DNA of 14,732 bases from Microbacteriaceae bacterium (GTDB taxonomy: Bacteria > Actinomycetota > Actinomycetes > Actinomycetales > Microbacteriaceae): the NCBI GenBank assembly GCA_024639925.1, contig JAHEGA010000008.1:1-14732 (forward strand), read 5' to 3'. Of the stretch, positions 6,325-12,604 are shown piece after piece. The first letter of the stretch is position 1; every line of letters begins with the position of its first letter. Below the pieces are notes generated by a model. It did no database searches. It saw only the letters and a program-made list of their open reading frames with translations, and was not told the DNA's origin. Both the position numbers and the translations under genes were made by a program.

Positions 6325-9240
6325 GTGTCTCAAGCAACACCGCAGCTTTTCAACGCCCGTCGCGCTCCGCTCGTGATCACTCTGGTCATCATCGGTCTGG
6401 TGCTGGGTGGATTCTTCCTCTTTGCCTCTCTTTACACCGAGGTGCTGTGGTTCGACCAGTTGGGGTACCTCGAGGTTCTGCTGACGAACTGGGGTGGCAA
6501 CGTTGCCATGTTCCTCATCGGGTTTATCTCCATGTTTATCCCCGTATGGTTGGCCATCAATTTGGCCTACCGTTTCCGACCGGTCTACGCCAAGCTCAGC
6601 AATGAGTTAGATCGTTACCGCCAAATTATTGACCCCATCCGCAAGGTAGCAATGCTGGGAATCCCCGCCCTGCTGGGTCTTTTCGCCGGGTTGGGTAGTG
6701 CAGGAACCTGGCCCCAGTTCCTGTTGTGGATGAACCGCGAACCCTTCGGGAACGTTGACCCCGAATTTGGTCTCGACGTGGGTTTCTATGTCTTTGAGCT
6801 CCCCGTTTTCAACGCTGTCATCGGGTTTGCCTCCACCGTTTTGGTGCTTTCTGCGGTGGGTACCGCTCTGACCGGTTTCCTCTACGGCGCAATTTCCCTC
6901 AACGGCCGTGAACTGCGTATCTCTCGCACCATGCGTATACAGCTCGGCATCATCGGAGTCCTGTACTTCGCTGTTCAGGGTGTGAACCTCTGGCTGCAGC
7001 AATACGACACGCTGGTGGCCCAGAGTGGCGGATTCTTGGCGTTTGGCGCTGGTTTCACCGAGGTCAACGCGACGATTCCCGCCCGCGCAATCATGGCCGG
7101 TATCGCCATTTTGGTGGCGTTGTTGTTCCTCGTCACCGCAATTGTGGGGCGCTGGCGTCTCGCCGTGGTGGGAACAGCTCTCTACATCGTGTCGGGTCTG
7201 GTTCTGGGACTGGGTTACCCCGCACTGATCCAGCGTTTCCAGGTGGACCCCAGCGCGAGGACACTCGAAGCTGATTACATCCAACGCAACATTGAAGCCA
7301 CCAGAGATGCCTACGGCATCTCCGATGTGGTGGAGATCAATTACGAGGCATCCACCGACACTTCCGCGGGTGCTTTGCGTGCTGACGCGGAGACCACCGC
7401 GAACATTCGTATCATCGACCCCGCACTGGTGACCGACGCCTTCTCGCAGCTCGAGCAATTCCGTCAGTACTACCAGTTCCCGCAGTTCCTGGATGTGGGG
7501 CGCTATGAGATTGATGGCGAAAAGACGGACACCGTGCTGGCTGCTCGTGAGATCAACCTCGATGGCTTGAACTCACAGAGTTGGTATAACAACACGATCG
7601 TCTATACCCACGGGTATGGCATGGTCGCGGCGTATGGAAACCAGCGCACCGAAGACGGCCAGCCCCGATTCATCGAATCGGGTATTCCCGTCTCCGCAAC
7701 AGTGGGGGAGTACGAACCCCGGATTTACTTTGGTGAAAACAGTCCGCCCTACTCGATTGTGGGTGGACCCGAGGGTTCCACTCCGTTGGAGCTGGACTTC
7801 CCCTCCGGTGGTGAGGGCAACGAGAACAACGCCACCTACACGTTCAGCGGCGATGGAGGTCCAAAACTGGATTCTCTCTTCGCCCAGCTCCTCTATGCGC
7901 TGAAGTTCCAGTCGGAGCAGATCATCCTCTCGGATGCGATCACCTCGGATTCGCAGATTCTGTATGACCGTCACCCTGCAGATCGCGTGCAGAAGGTTGC
8001 GCCCTACCTAACCTTGGACAACGATCCCTATCCCGCTGTGGTGGAGGGACGTGTTGTGTGGATTGTCGATGGGTACACGACGACGAGCGATTACCCCTAC
8101 TCCACGCCGGTGAACGTGTCCGAAGCGATTGCCGACACCTACCAGCCTGCGCCGCAGCTGGCGTTTGACACGGTCAACTACATGCGCAACTCGGTGAAGG
8201 CCACGGTTGATGCCTACTCGGGTGAGGTCACCCTCTATGCCTGGGACACCGAGGACCCGCTGCTGAGCGCGTGGTCGAAGATTTTCCCGACCAGCATTGA
8301 GCCGCAGTCGGAGATGTCCGAGGCGTTGCTCTCCCACGTTCGGTATCCCTCGGACCTGTTCAAGGTGCAGCGCAACATTCTTGGCGCGTACCACGTGGTG
8401 GATGCCGGGACCTTCTACTCAAGCGAGGACGAGTGGGTGACCCCGAACGACCCCGTATCGAACCCCGCTGCCCCTCGTCTGCAGCCGCCCTACTACCTGA
8501 CACTCCAGGTTCCCGGAAGCGATGAGCCAGCGTTCTCGCTGTACTCGACCTTCATCCCTCGGGCTACCGGTGAAGCGTCCAGGAACGTTCTCTACGGCTA
8601 CCTCGCCGCCAACGCTGACTACGGCGATGATTACGGCCAGCTGACCCTGTTGCGTTTGCCCAAGCAAACGACAGTTCCCGGACCGGGACAGGTTCAAGCA
8701 CAGTTCGACTCGGACGCCGAGGTCGGCCAGCAGTTGAACCTGTTGCGTCAAGGCCAGACCGAAGTGATCTCGGGTAACCTCCTGACCCTCCCGGTTGGTG
8801 GCGGATTGCTCTACGTGCAGCCGGTCTACGTTCGTTCCACCGGTGACACGTCGTATCCGCTGCTGCGGAAGATCCTGGTGTCCTTCGGTGAGAAGATCGC
8901 CTTCGAGGACACCCTCAACGAAGCGCTTGATTCGCTCTTTGGTGGTGACTCCGGAGCTAACGCTGGGGACTCGCTGGAGGAGCTTGATGCTCTGGTAGAC
9001 GCCCTCGACCCGGTCGTGGACGAAGGCAGTGAGCCAGCACCCGCTCCCACGCCCGATGAGACTGAGGGTGACACCGGAATCGTGATTTCGACGGAGCTGC
9101 AGAGCGCGCTCGCTGATGCGCGTCAAGCTCTTCTCGATCGCGAGGCTGCCTACCGGGCGAACGACTTGGTGGCAGCTGCCGAAGCGGATTCCCGCCTCAC
9201 CGATGCGCTGTCTCGAGCATTGGTGCTGAGTAACCAGTAA
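6325..9240 (+). CDS. UPF0182 family membrane protein
   Basis: 971 aa, the usual size for this actinobacterial family (mycobacterial Rv3193c). Seven hydrophobic helices lie in the first third, at about 15-37, 57-81, 107-126, 158-190, 205-224, 254-274 and 278-300. The first is followed by the family hallmark YTEVLWFDQLGY at 37-48. Residues from about 305 to 880 form a large soluble, probably extracytoplasmic, domain with many conserved Tyr/Asp/Pro blocks (e.g. QRNIEATRDAYGI near 316-329). A Pro/Glu/Asp-rich linker (PAPAPTPDE) at roughly 913-921 leads to a short Ala-rich helix at the end that may form a coiled coil. Function is unknown; linkage to the S16 protease suggests a shared envelope role. 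GTG 6325 was chosen for its AAGGGAAGG ribosome site. No terminator separates it from the tRNA gene 38 nt downstream. Confidence 0.9.
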   Translation: MSQATPQLFNARRAPLVITLVIIGLVLGGFFLFASLYTEVLWFDQLGYLEVLLTNWGGNVAMFLIGFISMFIPVWLAINLAYRFRPVYAKLSNELDRYRQIIDPIRKVAMLGIPALLGLFAGLGSAGTWPQFLLWMNREPFGNVDPEFGLDVGFYVFELPVFNAVIGFASTVLVLSAVGTALTGFLYGAISLNGRELRISRTMRIQLGIIGVLYFAVQGVNLWLQQYDTLVAQSGGFLAFGAGFTEVNATIPARAIMAGIAILVALLFLVTAIVGRWRLAVVGTALYIVSGLVLGLGYPALIQRFQVDPSARTLEADYIQRNIEATRDAYGISDVVEINYEASTDTSAGALRADAETTANIRIIDPALVTDAFSQLEQFRQYYQFPQFLDVGRYEIDGEKTDTVLAAREINLDGLNSQSWYNNTIVYTHGYGMVAAYGNQRTEDGQPRFIESGIPVSATVGEYEPRIYFGENSPPYSIVGGPEGSTPLELDFPSGGEGNENNATYTFSGDGGPKLDSLFAQLLYALKFQSEQIILSDAITSDSQILYDRHPADRVQKVAPYLTLDNDPYPAVVEGRVVWIVDGYTTTSDYPYSTPVNVSEAIADTYQPAPQLAFDTVNYMRNSVKATVDAYSGEVTLYAWDTEDPLLSAWSKIFPTSIEPQSEMSEALLSHVRYPSDLFKVQRNILGAYHVVDAGTFYSSEDEWVTPNDPVSNPAAPRLQPPYYLTLQVPGSDEPAFSLYSTFIPRATGEASRNVLYGYLAANADYGDDYGQLTLLRLPKQTTVPGPGQVQAQFDSDAEVGQQLNLLRQGQTEVISGNLLTLPVGGGLLYVQPVYVRSTGDTSYPLLRKILVSFGEKIAFEDTLNEALDSLFGGDSGANAGDSLEELDALVDALDPVVDEGSEPAPAPTPDETEGDTGIVISTELQSALADARQALLDREAAYRANDLVAAAEADSRLTDALSRALVLSNQ

Positions 9241-9262
9241 GAGTCGACGTTTCACCCCGTGG

Positions 9263-9268
9263 TACGCT
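9263..9268 (+). promoter_or_regulatory. Possible -10 box (TACGCT) for tRNA-fMet
   Basis: TACGCT lies 10 nt before the mature tRNA 5' end, so transcription would start within a few bases of it. A -35-like GTCGAC is only 14 bp upstream. Weak on its own. Confidence 0.3.
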
Positions 9269-9278
9269 TAGAGCACGC

Positions 9279-9355
9279 CGCGGGGTGGAGCAGTTCGGTA
9301 GCTCGCTGGGCTCATAACCCAGAGGTCGTAGGTTCAAATCCTGCCCCCGCAACCA
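9279..9355 (+). tRNA. Initiator tRNA-fMet (CAT)
   Basis: 77 nt including an encoded CCA end (9353-9355). All four arms fold. The acceptor has six G-C pairs below an unpaired C1/A72 (C at 9279, A at 9351), the bacterial initiator hallmark. The anticodon stem CTGGG/CCCAG carries the three consecutive G-C pairs needed for P-site entry. The D-stem has A11-U24. The loop is CTCATAA with anticodon CAT at 9313-9315. The T-arm is GTAGG TTCAAAT CCTGC with one G-U pair. These features mark it as the start-codon tRNA and not elongator Met. Confidence 0.96.
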
Positions 9356-9363
9356 TGTGGCAC

Positions 9364-9394
9364 AAGGCCCGTACACCCTCGGTGTGCGGGCCTT
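9364..9394 (+). terminator. Hairpin terminator downstream of tRNA-fMet
   Basis: AAGGCCCGTACAC (9364-9376) pairs with GTGTGCGGGCCTT (9382-9394) through 13 bp with one G-U, around a 5-nt loop. It starts 8 nt after the CCA end. The following tract (AGCTGTTCTCT) is only partly T-rich, so termination may be of the U-poor type common in actinobacteria. It isolates the tRNA from the amidohydrolase gene. Confidence 0.75.
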
Positions 9395-9439
9395 AGCTGT
9401 TCTCTGGGCGCAGTCGCGGGAAGCCACGGGGTTCGTGCC

Positions 9440-9445
9440 TAAGCT
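9440..9445 (+). promoter_or_regulatory. Predicted -10 box (TAAGCT) of a leaderless promoter
   Basis: TAAGCT, then ggaggc (6 nt), then ATG 9452. The GGAGG ends 1 nt before the start codon, too close to act as a normal ribosome site. Position relative to the -10 makes it more likely to be untranscribed sequence just ahead of a leaderless mRNA. Confidence 0.5.
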
Positions 9446-9451
9446 GGAGGC

Positions 9452-10252
9452 ATGACCGCTGGCCGCATCACTCTGCACCAGTGGGCGCCTGGTGCTCGCC
9501 CGCAGGACAACCTTGAGGTGATCCAAGAGGTCGTTCGTAACGCTTGTGCTGAGGGTTCCACCCTCGCGGTGTTCCCCGAGTACTCATCAGCCCTGGACGC
9601 TGGGGGTCCCAGCGCGCAGACCGAAACGGTCACTCGCGAAGGGGAGTGGGTGAGCGCGCTCCGCGATTTGACCAAGGACACTGGCGTCAGCGTGGTCGTG
9701 GGCGCCCTGGTTCGCTCGAAGAGCACAGCGCTACCGCACAACACGATGATGGCCTTTTCAGACGGTGAGCTTGTGGCCTCCGCCCACAAGCTTCACCTCT
9801 ATGACGCGTTTGGCGCCCGTGAGTCAGACGCTATTGCTCCCGGAGACATCGAAACGTGTGAACTTTTGGAGTGGGAGGGTCTTCGGGTAGGGATGATGGC
9901 CTGCTACGACCTGCGCTTTCCCGAGGTTGCCAGGCGACTGGTCGATGCGGGGGCTACCGCACTCGTGGTGCCCGCGCAATGGATGGCCGGGGATAACAAA
10001 ACCCTGCACTGGGACACGCTGCTGCGTGCCCGCGCTATCGAGAATCAAGTGTGGGTGGTGGGCGTTAATCAACCGGGTCCCTTGGCGGTCGGTGCATCGC
10101 AGGTCATTGATCCTGTAGGCCAGAGGGTCCTGAGCCTCGGGGCGGCAGCCGAGACGGCGGCGTGTGAAATCGAACCCGAACGCGTCACCAACACGCGACT
10201 CGAGAACCCCATGATGGTCGCCCGGAGGTTTGGAGTGGAGCCCAAGGGCTAG
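9452..10252 (+). CDS. Carbon-nitrogen hydrolase (nitrilase superfamily amidase)
   Basis: 266 aa, normal size for a single-domain member. The catalytic triad is clear: E43 (AVFPEYS), K113 (HKLHLYDAFG) and C151 (MACYDLRFPE). The YDLRFPE context after the cysteine is typical of the branch containing deaminated-glutathione amidase and omega-amidase-like proteins, so a cytoplasmic housekeeping amidase acting on a small omega-amide is the best guess. The exact substrate cannot be read from sequence. It appears monocistronic: the tRNA terminator is upstream and a convergent gene downstream. Its TAG stop (10250-10252) lies inside CTAG, which also provides the stop of the opposite gene. Confidence 0.88.
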   Translation: MTAGRITLHQWAPGARPQDNLEVIQEVVRNACAEGSTLAVFPEYSSALDAGGPSAQTETVTREGEWVSALRDLTKDTGVSVVVGALVRSKSTALPHNTMMAFSDGELVASAHKLHLYDAFGARESDAIAPGDIETCELLEWEGLRVGMMACYDLRFPEVARRLVDAGATALVVPAQWMAGDNKTLHWDTLLRARAIENQVWVVGVNQPGPLAVGASQVIDPVGQRVLSLGAAAETAACEIEPERVTNTRLENPMMVARRFGVEPKG

Positions 10253-10923
10253 AACTGAGAGGGTCCCCGCACTGCGGTATCGAGAGATGTGGCCCACGCA
10301 AAAAAAGCTTTTTTGCCGGGGGTTGTGTCCTCCGCATCGCTATCAAACGCAGATCCCACCATGCCCATCAGAGAATCGACAATCTCACCCAAGTTTTCGT
10401 GCGGCGCTGTGAGAGCAAGCCCCCCGGATATGACGGTGATGGCGGACGAAACGAGCTCTGGCTCGATTTCGGGGCGCACCATTCCGGCACTCCGGAGGGT
10501 TTCAACGAGCTCTATTTGAATATCGCCGCTGGGCACATAGTTTTTCGCGTGCTGGTGGACCATGAGGTCGTGCAGTGCTGTGCGGTCAATCATGTACAGG
10601 GTTCGGGCAACGGGACGTTCGTAAACCTCGGTGAACACGTATGTGTACATGCGTGAAAGTAGCCCGCCGCGCGGGTCGCGCTCGATGTTGGCGAGAATGC
10701 CCTGGTACATGCGCGTGAACTCTCGGTTCAGCATGGCCACGGGCAGATCCAAAGGCTCCGGATACAGCGAGGAGAGGGACTCTTGCGCTATCCCGGTTCG
10801 GTCGGAAACCTGCGGGGTGAAGTCCTCCGGGATACCGTTCTCCAGGAAAACGTTCTCAGCAGTGGTGAGAACTTCGTCCAGTTTGGCCTGATCGAATTCA
10901 AGAGTTGTCGCCACAGAGCACAT
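10249..10923 (-). CDS. TetR-family-like transcriptional regulator
   Basis: About 224 aa. Residues 18-62 fit the TetR DNA-binding pattern: a helix ending in AENVFLENGI, then DFTPQVSDRTGIAQESLSSLYPEP as the helix-turn-helix (family: aiA..aGvs.gtlY.yF), followed by the L..LNREF helix. The remainder is all-helical and would be the ligand/dimer domain. The match is imperfect (LYPEP in place of LYYHF), so this is a moderately diverged member. The start is uncertain: ATG 10923 has AGG 5 nt upstream, whereas in-frame GTG at 10914 has AAGGA 8 nt upstream and may be the true start. It is divergent from the lipoprotein/PKD pair and could control it or itself. It overlaps the amidohydrolase gene by 4 bp tail to tail. 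An A/T homopolymer pair lies in its 3' part. Confidence 0.65.
   Translation of the reverse strand: MCSVATTLEFDQAKLDEVLTTAENVFLENGIPEDFTPQVSDRTGIAQESLSSLYPEPLDLPVAMLNREFTRMYQGILANIERDPRGGLLSRMYTYVFTEVYERPVARTLYMIDRTALHDLMVHQHAKNYVPSGDIQIELVETLRSAGMVRPEIEPELVSSAITVISGGLALTAPHENLGEIVDSLMGMVGSAFDSDAEDTTPGKKAFFAWATSLDTAVRGPSQF
10298..10316. repeat. A7-GC-T6 palindromic homopolymer pair inside the regulator gene
   Basis: GC, seven A, GC, six T, GC. In the regulator's reading frame it codes for Lys-Lys-Ala-Phe-Phe near the C-terminus. It is AT-only and loopless, so a poor intrinsic terminator. It is strikingly AT-rich for its surroundings and a candidate slippage site. Confidence 0.6.
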
Positions 10924-10951
10924 CCTTACCTAAGAACACGAAAGCCTTTCT

Positions 10952-10957
10952 AACCTA
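10952..10957 (-). promoter_or_regulatory. Possible -10 box (TAGGTT) for the TetR-like gene
   Basis: Minus-strand TAGGTT gives a start near 10945 and a leader of about 22-30 nt. The palindrome GGTTAACC (10973-10980) occupies the -35 place. Weak evidence. Confidence 0.3.
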
Positions 10958-10980
10958 GAGCATTCCTCATGCGGTTAACC

Positions 10981-10993
10981 CAGGGTTTCCCTG
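10981..10993. repeat. Small dyad CAGGG-TTT-CCCTG in the divergent regulator/lipoprotein region
   Basis: A perfect 5-bp inverted repeat with a 3-nt centre, directly next to GGTTAACC (10973-10980). Together they form a dyad-rich 21-bp block between the two divergent genes, the usual place for a TetR-type autoregulatory operator. Short dyads arise by chance, so this is a candidate only. Confidence 0.3.
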
Positions 10994-11027
10994 TGAATAA
11001 TTCTGACGAGCGGCCGGTGTGGTTTCC

Positions 11028-11033
11028 TAGCCT
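11028..11033 (+). promoter_or_regulatory. Predicted -10 box (TAGCCT) of a leaderless promoter for the lipoprotein gene
   Basis: TAGCCT, ccaggc (6 nt), ATG 11040. CTGACG at 11003-11008 is a loose -35 at 19 bp. No ribosome site precedes the ATG. Same geometry as at 182, 5059 and 9452. Confidence 0.5.
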
Positions 11034-11039
11034 CCAGGC

Positions 11040-11696
11040 ATGAACTTTCGCGTGCTGTGCCTCGCTGCTCTCTCCCTCGTGCTCGTTGCGTGCGAAGCCC
11101 CGGTGACGCTGCCCGAAACAGGAGGTAGTGATGAGCCACGCTCGCTGGTCCAACCCCGGCGGGAGCTGCCTCCCTCCTTCTTTGACGACGCGCACCAGCA
11201 GGCCGAGGGGGTGATTGATCGGTATCTCAGCACAACCGATGCCATCACCGCCGCGGGGGCAACAGATATGACGGCCATGGAATCTGTTGTCAGCCCCTCA
11301 TGGTTGCCCGAGGAGAGCCAAGGGTTCGAGTCCTATCTCACACGGGGATTGCGATCTATCGGCACCACCAGTGCTCATTCACTGGTCGTGCAAAATGCCC
11401 ACATCACCCTGGAGGGCGCCATCGAAGTGGGGGTCATGGTGTGTGTGGATGGTACCGATCTGTTCGTGATCCCTGCTGACTATGAGGACCCACCAGAGGT
11501 GGTGTGGCAGTGGCATCCGGCGTACGAAGACTTTGAGGGGGATCCCGGCGAATGGGAGGCCATCGAGCGCTACCTCAGCCAACCCGATGTCCGATGGGGT
11601 AGTGCTGTTGCCATACAAGCCTGGTTAGTGGGCGAAACACTTAACTCTCTCGTCATCGATAGTTGGGAACCCTGGTGGGGGGTATACGAATGTTGA
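11040..11696 (+). CDS. Predicted lipoprotein of unknown function
   Basis: 218 aa. A short signal peptide (MNFRVLCLAALSLVLVAC) ends in lipobox LVAC, with the lipid-bearing cysteine at position 18, so the protein should be tethered to the outer face of the cytoplasmic membrane. The mature part is acidic and Trp-rich near the end (DSWEPWWGVYEC). It contains a VMVCVDG strand near the middle and ends in Cys, which could pair with the C in VMVCVDG. I recognise no enzymatic motif. Its last 7 nt overlap the next gene, so the pair is translationally linked, and the two exported products probably act together. The initial ATG appears leaderless. Confidence 0.8.
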   Translation: MNFRVLCLAALSLVLVACEAPVTLPETGGSDEPRSLVQPRRELPPSFFDDAHQQAEGVIDRYLSTTDAITAAGATDMTAMESVVSPSWLPEESQGFESYLTRGLRSIGTTSAHSLVVQNAHITLEGAIEVGVMVCVDGTDLFVIPADYEDPPEVVWQWHPAYEDFEGDPGEWEAIERYLSQPDVRWGSAVAIQAWLVGETLNSLVIDSWEPWWGVYEC

Positions 11697-12517
11697 GAGC
11701 CACTCTCGCAGCGGCAGTTGTCGCCCTGTTGTCCGTGCTGGTGACCAGTCCCGCAGTGCCGAATGAATGCTCTCAGGCCGCCCAATCCAGCGGTTCCTGT
11801 GTTCGGGTCACCACCACCTTGGACGACTCGGGCGTTACCGTGGGCGCGTCTGGCTCGACCCCGGGAACGCCGGGCTCGAGCAGCTCGCCGCCATCCGGGC
11901 CACCGATGTCCTGGTGGTCACCACCGCCACCGCGGGAACCGGTGTTGGGAACCTCGGAATGCCAGGTCAAAATTTCGGGGTATTGCCGCGCTTCGTCCCC
12001 GTCCAAAAATCCCGTGGTCAATGAGACCCCGCCCACGCCTCCCACCACGGTGAGTGACCTGGTGGGGTTTTCTCCGGGCTCTCCTCAAATCCGGGTGGAG
12101 CCGGGGAGTTGGAGTATTCCTCGGGTGCCCACCAACATCTTTGCCGTGGTGGGGGAGAGCAGAGAAGTGGGGGAATTGTTGGGATATCCCATCGAAGTCC
12201 GGTTCCAGCCCGTTCGATACGAGTGGACATATGGAGACGGTACCCGCGGGACACTCTCACACAAGGGTGCTTCGTGGGGCTCGCAACAGTTTTCTGCCAC
12301 CGCCACCTCACACGTCTATTCGCGCCCGGGCAGCTACACCATCTCTCTGCGAGTCGGTTTCTCCGCCTCCTACCGTTTTGATGAAGGCGGGTTCCAGTCG
12401 ATTCCGGGAATGGTGTGGCGTGATTCGGGCTCCCGAACCATCGCCGTTCTGACCGTCAGCAGAGGTCTCGTGGACATCGGATGTGCGCCGGGCACCCTCG
12501 TTCGGGGCAAATGTTAG
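11690..12517 (+). CDS. Secreted PKD-domain protein
   Basis: 275 aa from ATG 11690, which overlaps the lipoprotein stop by 7 nt. A G-rich tract (GTGGGGGGT) about 8 nt upstream, inside the upstream gene, can serve as ribosome site. Residues 1-23 form a Sec signal peptide without a lipobox. A low-complexity Ser/Pro/Gly segment (about 55-83) follows. The C-terminal half has PKD-type signatures: YEWTYGDGTRG at 177-187 and HVYSRPGSYTISLRV at 208-222. PKD folds mediate extracellular protein or glycan contacts. Six cysteines (27, 37, 91, 99, 265, 275) suggest disulfides outside the cell. Lipoprotein plus PKD protein pairs occur in Microbacteriaceae (from memory); function is unknown. Confidence 0.75.
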   Translation: MLRATLAAAVVALLSVLVTSPAVPNECSQAAQSSGSCVRVTTTLDDSGVTVGASGSTPGTPGSSSSPPSGPPMSWWSPPPPREPVLGTSECQVKISGYCRASSPSKNPVVNETPPTPPTTVSDLVGFSPGSPQIRVEPGSWSIPRVPTNIFAVVGESREVGELLGYPIEVRFQPVRYEWTYGDGTRGTLSHKGASWGSQQFSATATSHVYSRPGSYTISLRVGFSASYRFDEGGFQSIPGMVWRDSGSRTIAVLTVSRGLVDIGCAPGTLVRGKC

Positions 12518-12530
12518 GGCAGTGGGCAGG

Positions 12531-12536
12531 TATTCT
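12531..12536 (+). promoter_or_regulatory. Predicted -10 box (TATTCT) for the HtrA-type gene
   Basis: TATTCT places the start near 12543, giving a leader of about 62 nt that contains the hairpin region before the ribosome site. No convincing -35 at 17 bp. No terminator separates it from the PKD gene, so read-through is possible. Confidence 0.4.
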
Positions 12537-12571
12537 TAGGACTTCCGCAAGCTATTACCCAGCTTCCGCCG

Positions 12572-12596
12572 CGACACTTTCGGGTGTCGAAAGGAG
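12572..12596 (+). promoter_or_regulatory. Alternative hairpins over the HtrA ribosome-binding site
   Basis: Stem A pairs CGACAC (12572-12577) with GTGTCG (12584-12589) and leaves the ribosome site AAAGGAG (12590-12596) free. Stem B pairs CTTTCG (12577-12582) with CGAAAG (12588-12593) and buries the first half of that site. The two cannot form together. AAAGGAG lies 8 nt before ATG 12605 and decides that start over an in-frame GTG at 12584, which sits inside the hairpins. Confidence 0.5.
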
Positions 12597-12604
12597 TTCC
12601 CCGC

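Noticed and set aside
6607..7458. Long minus-strand open frame (283 codons) inside the UPF0182 gene; similar frames at 8419-9255 and 7573-7974
   Set aside because: The opposite strand reads as a full-length UPF0182 protein with proper membrane helices. These frames mirror its codon pattern and have no domain signal.
9279..9394. tRNA gene as a mobile-element attachment site
   Set aside because: No integrase, no duplicate of the tRNA 3' end in the window and no change in gene character on either side.
10298..10316. A7-GC-T6 as intrinsic terminator for the amidohydrolase gene
   Set aside because: The palindrome is all A-T around a central GC with no room for a loop, so a stable G/C hairpin before the T-run is missing.
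11873..11940. Ser/Pro/Gly low-complexity stretch as a frameshift or tandem repeat
   Set aside because: The frame stays open through it, PKD motifs follow in the same frame, and no regular DNA repeat unit is visible.
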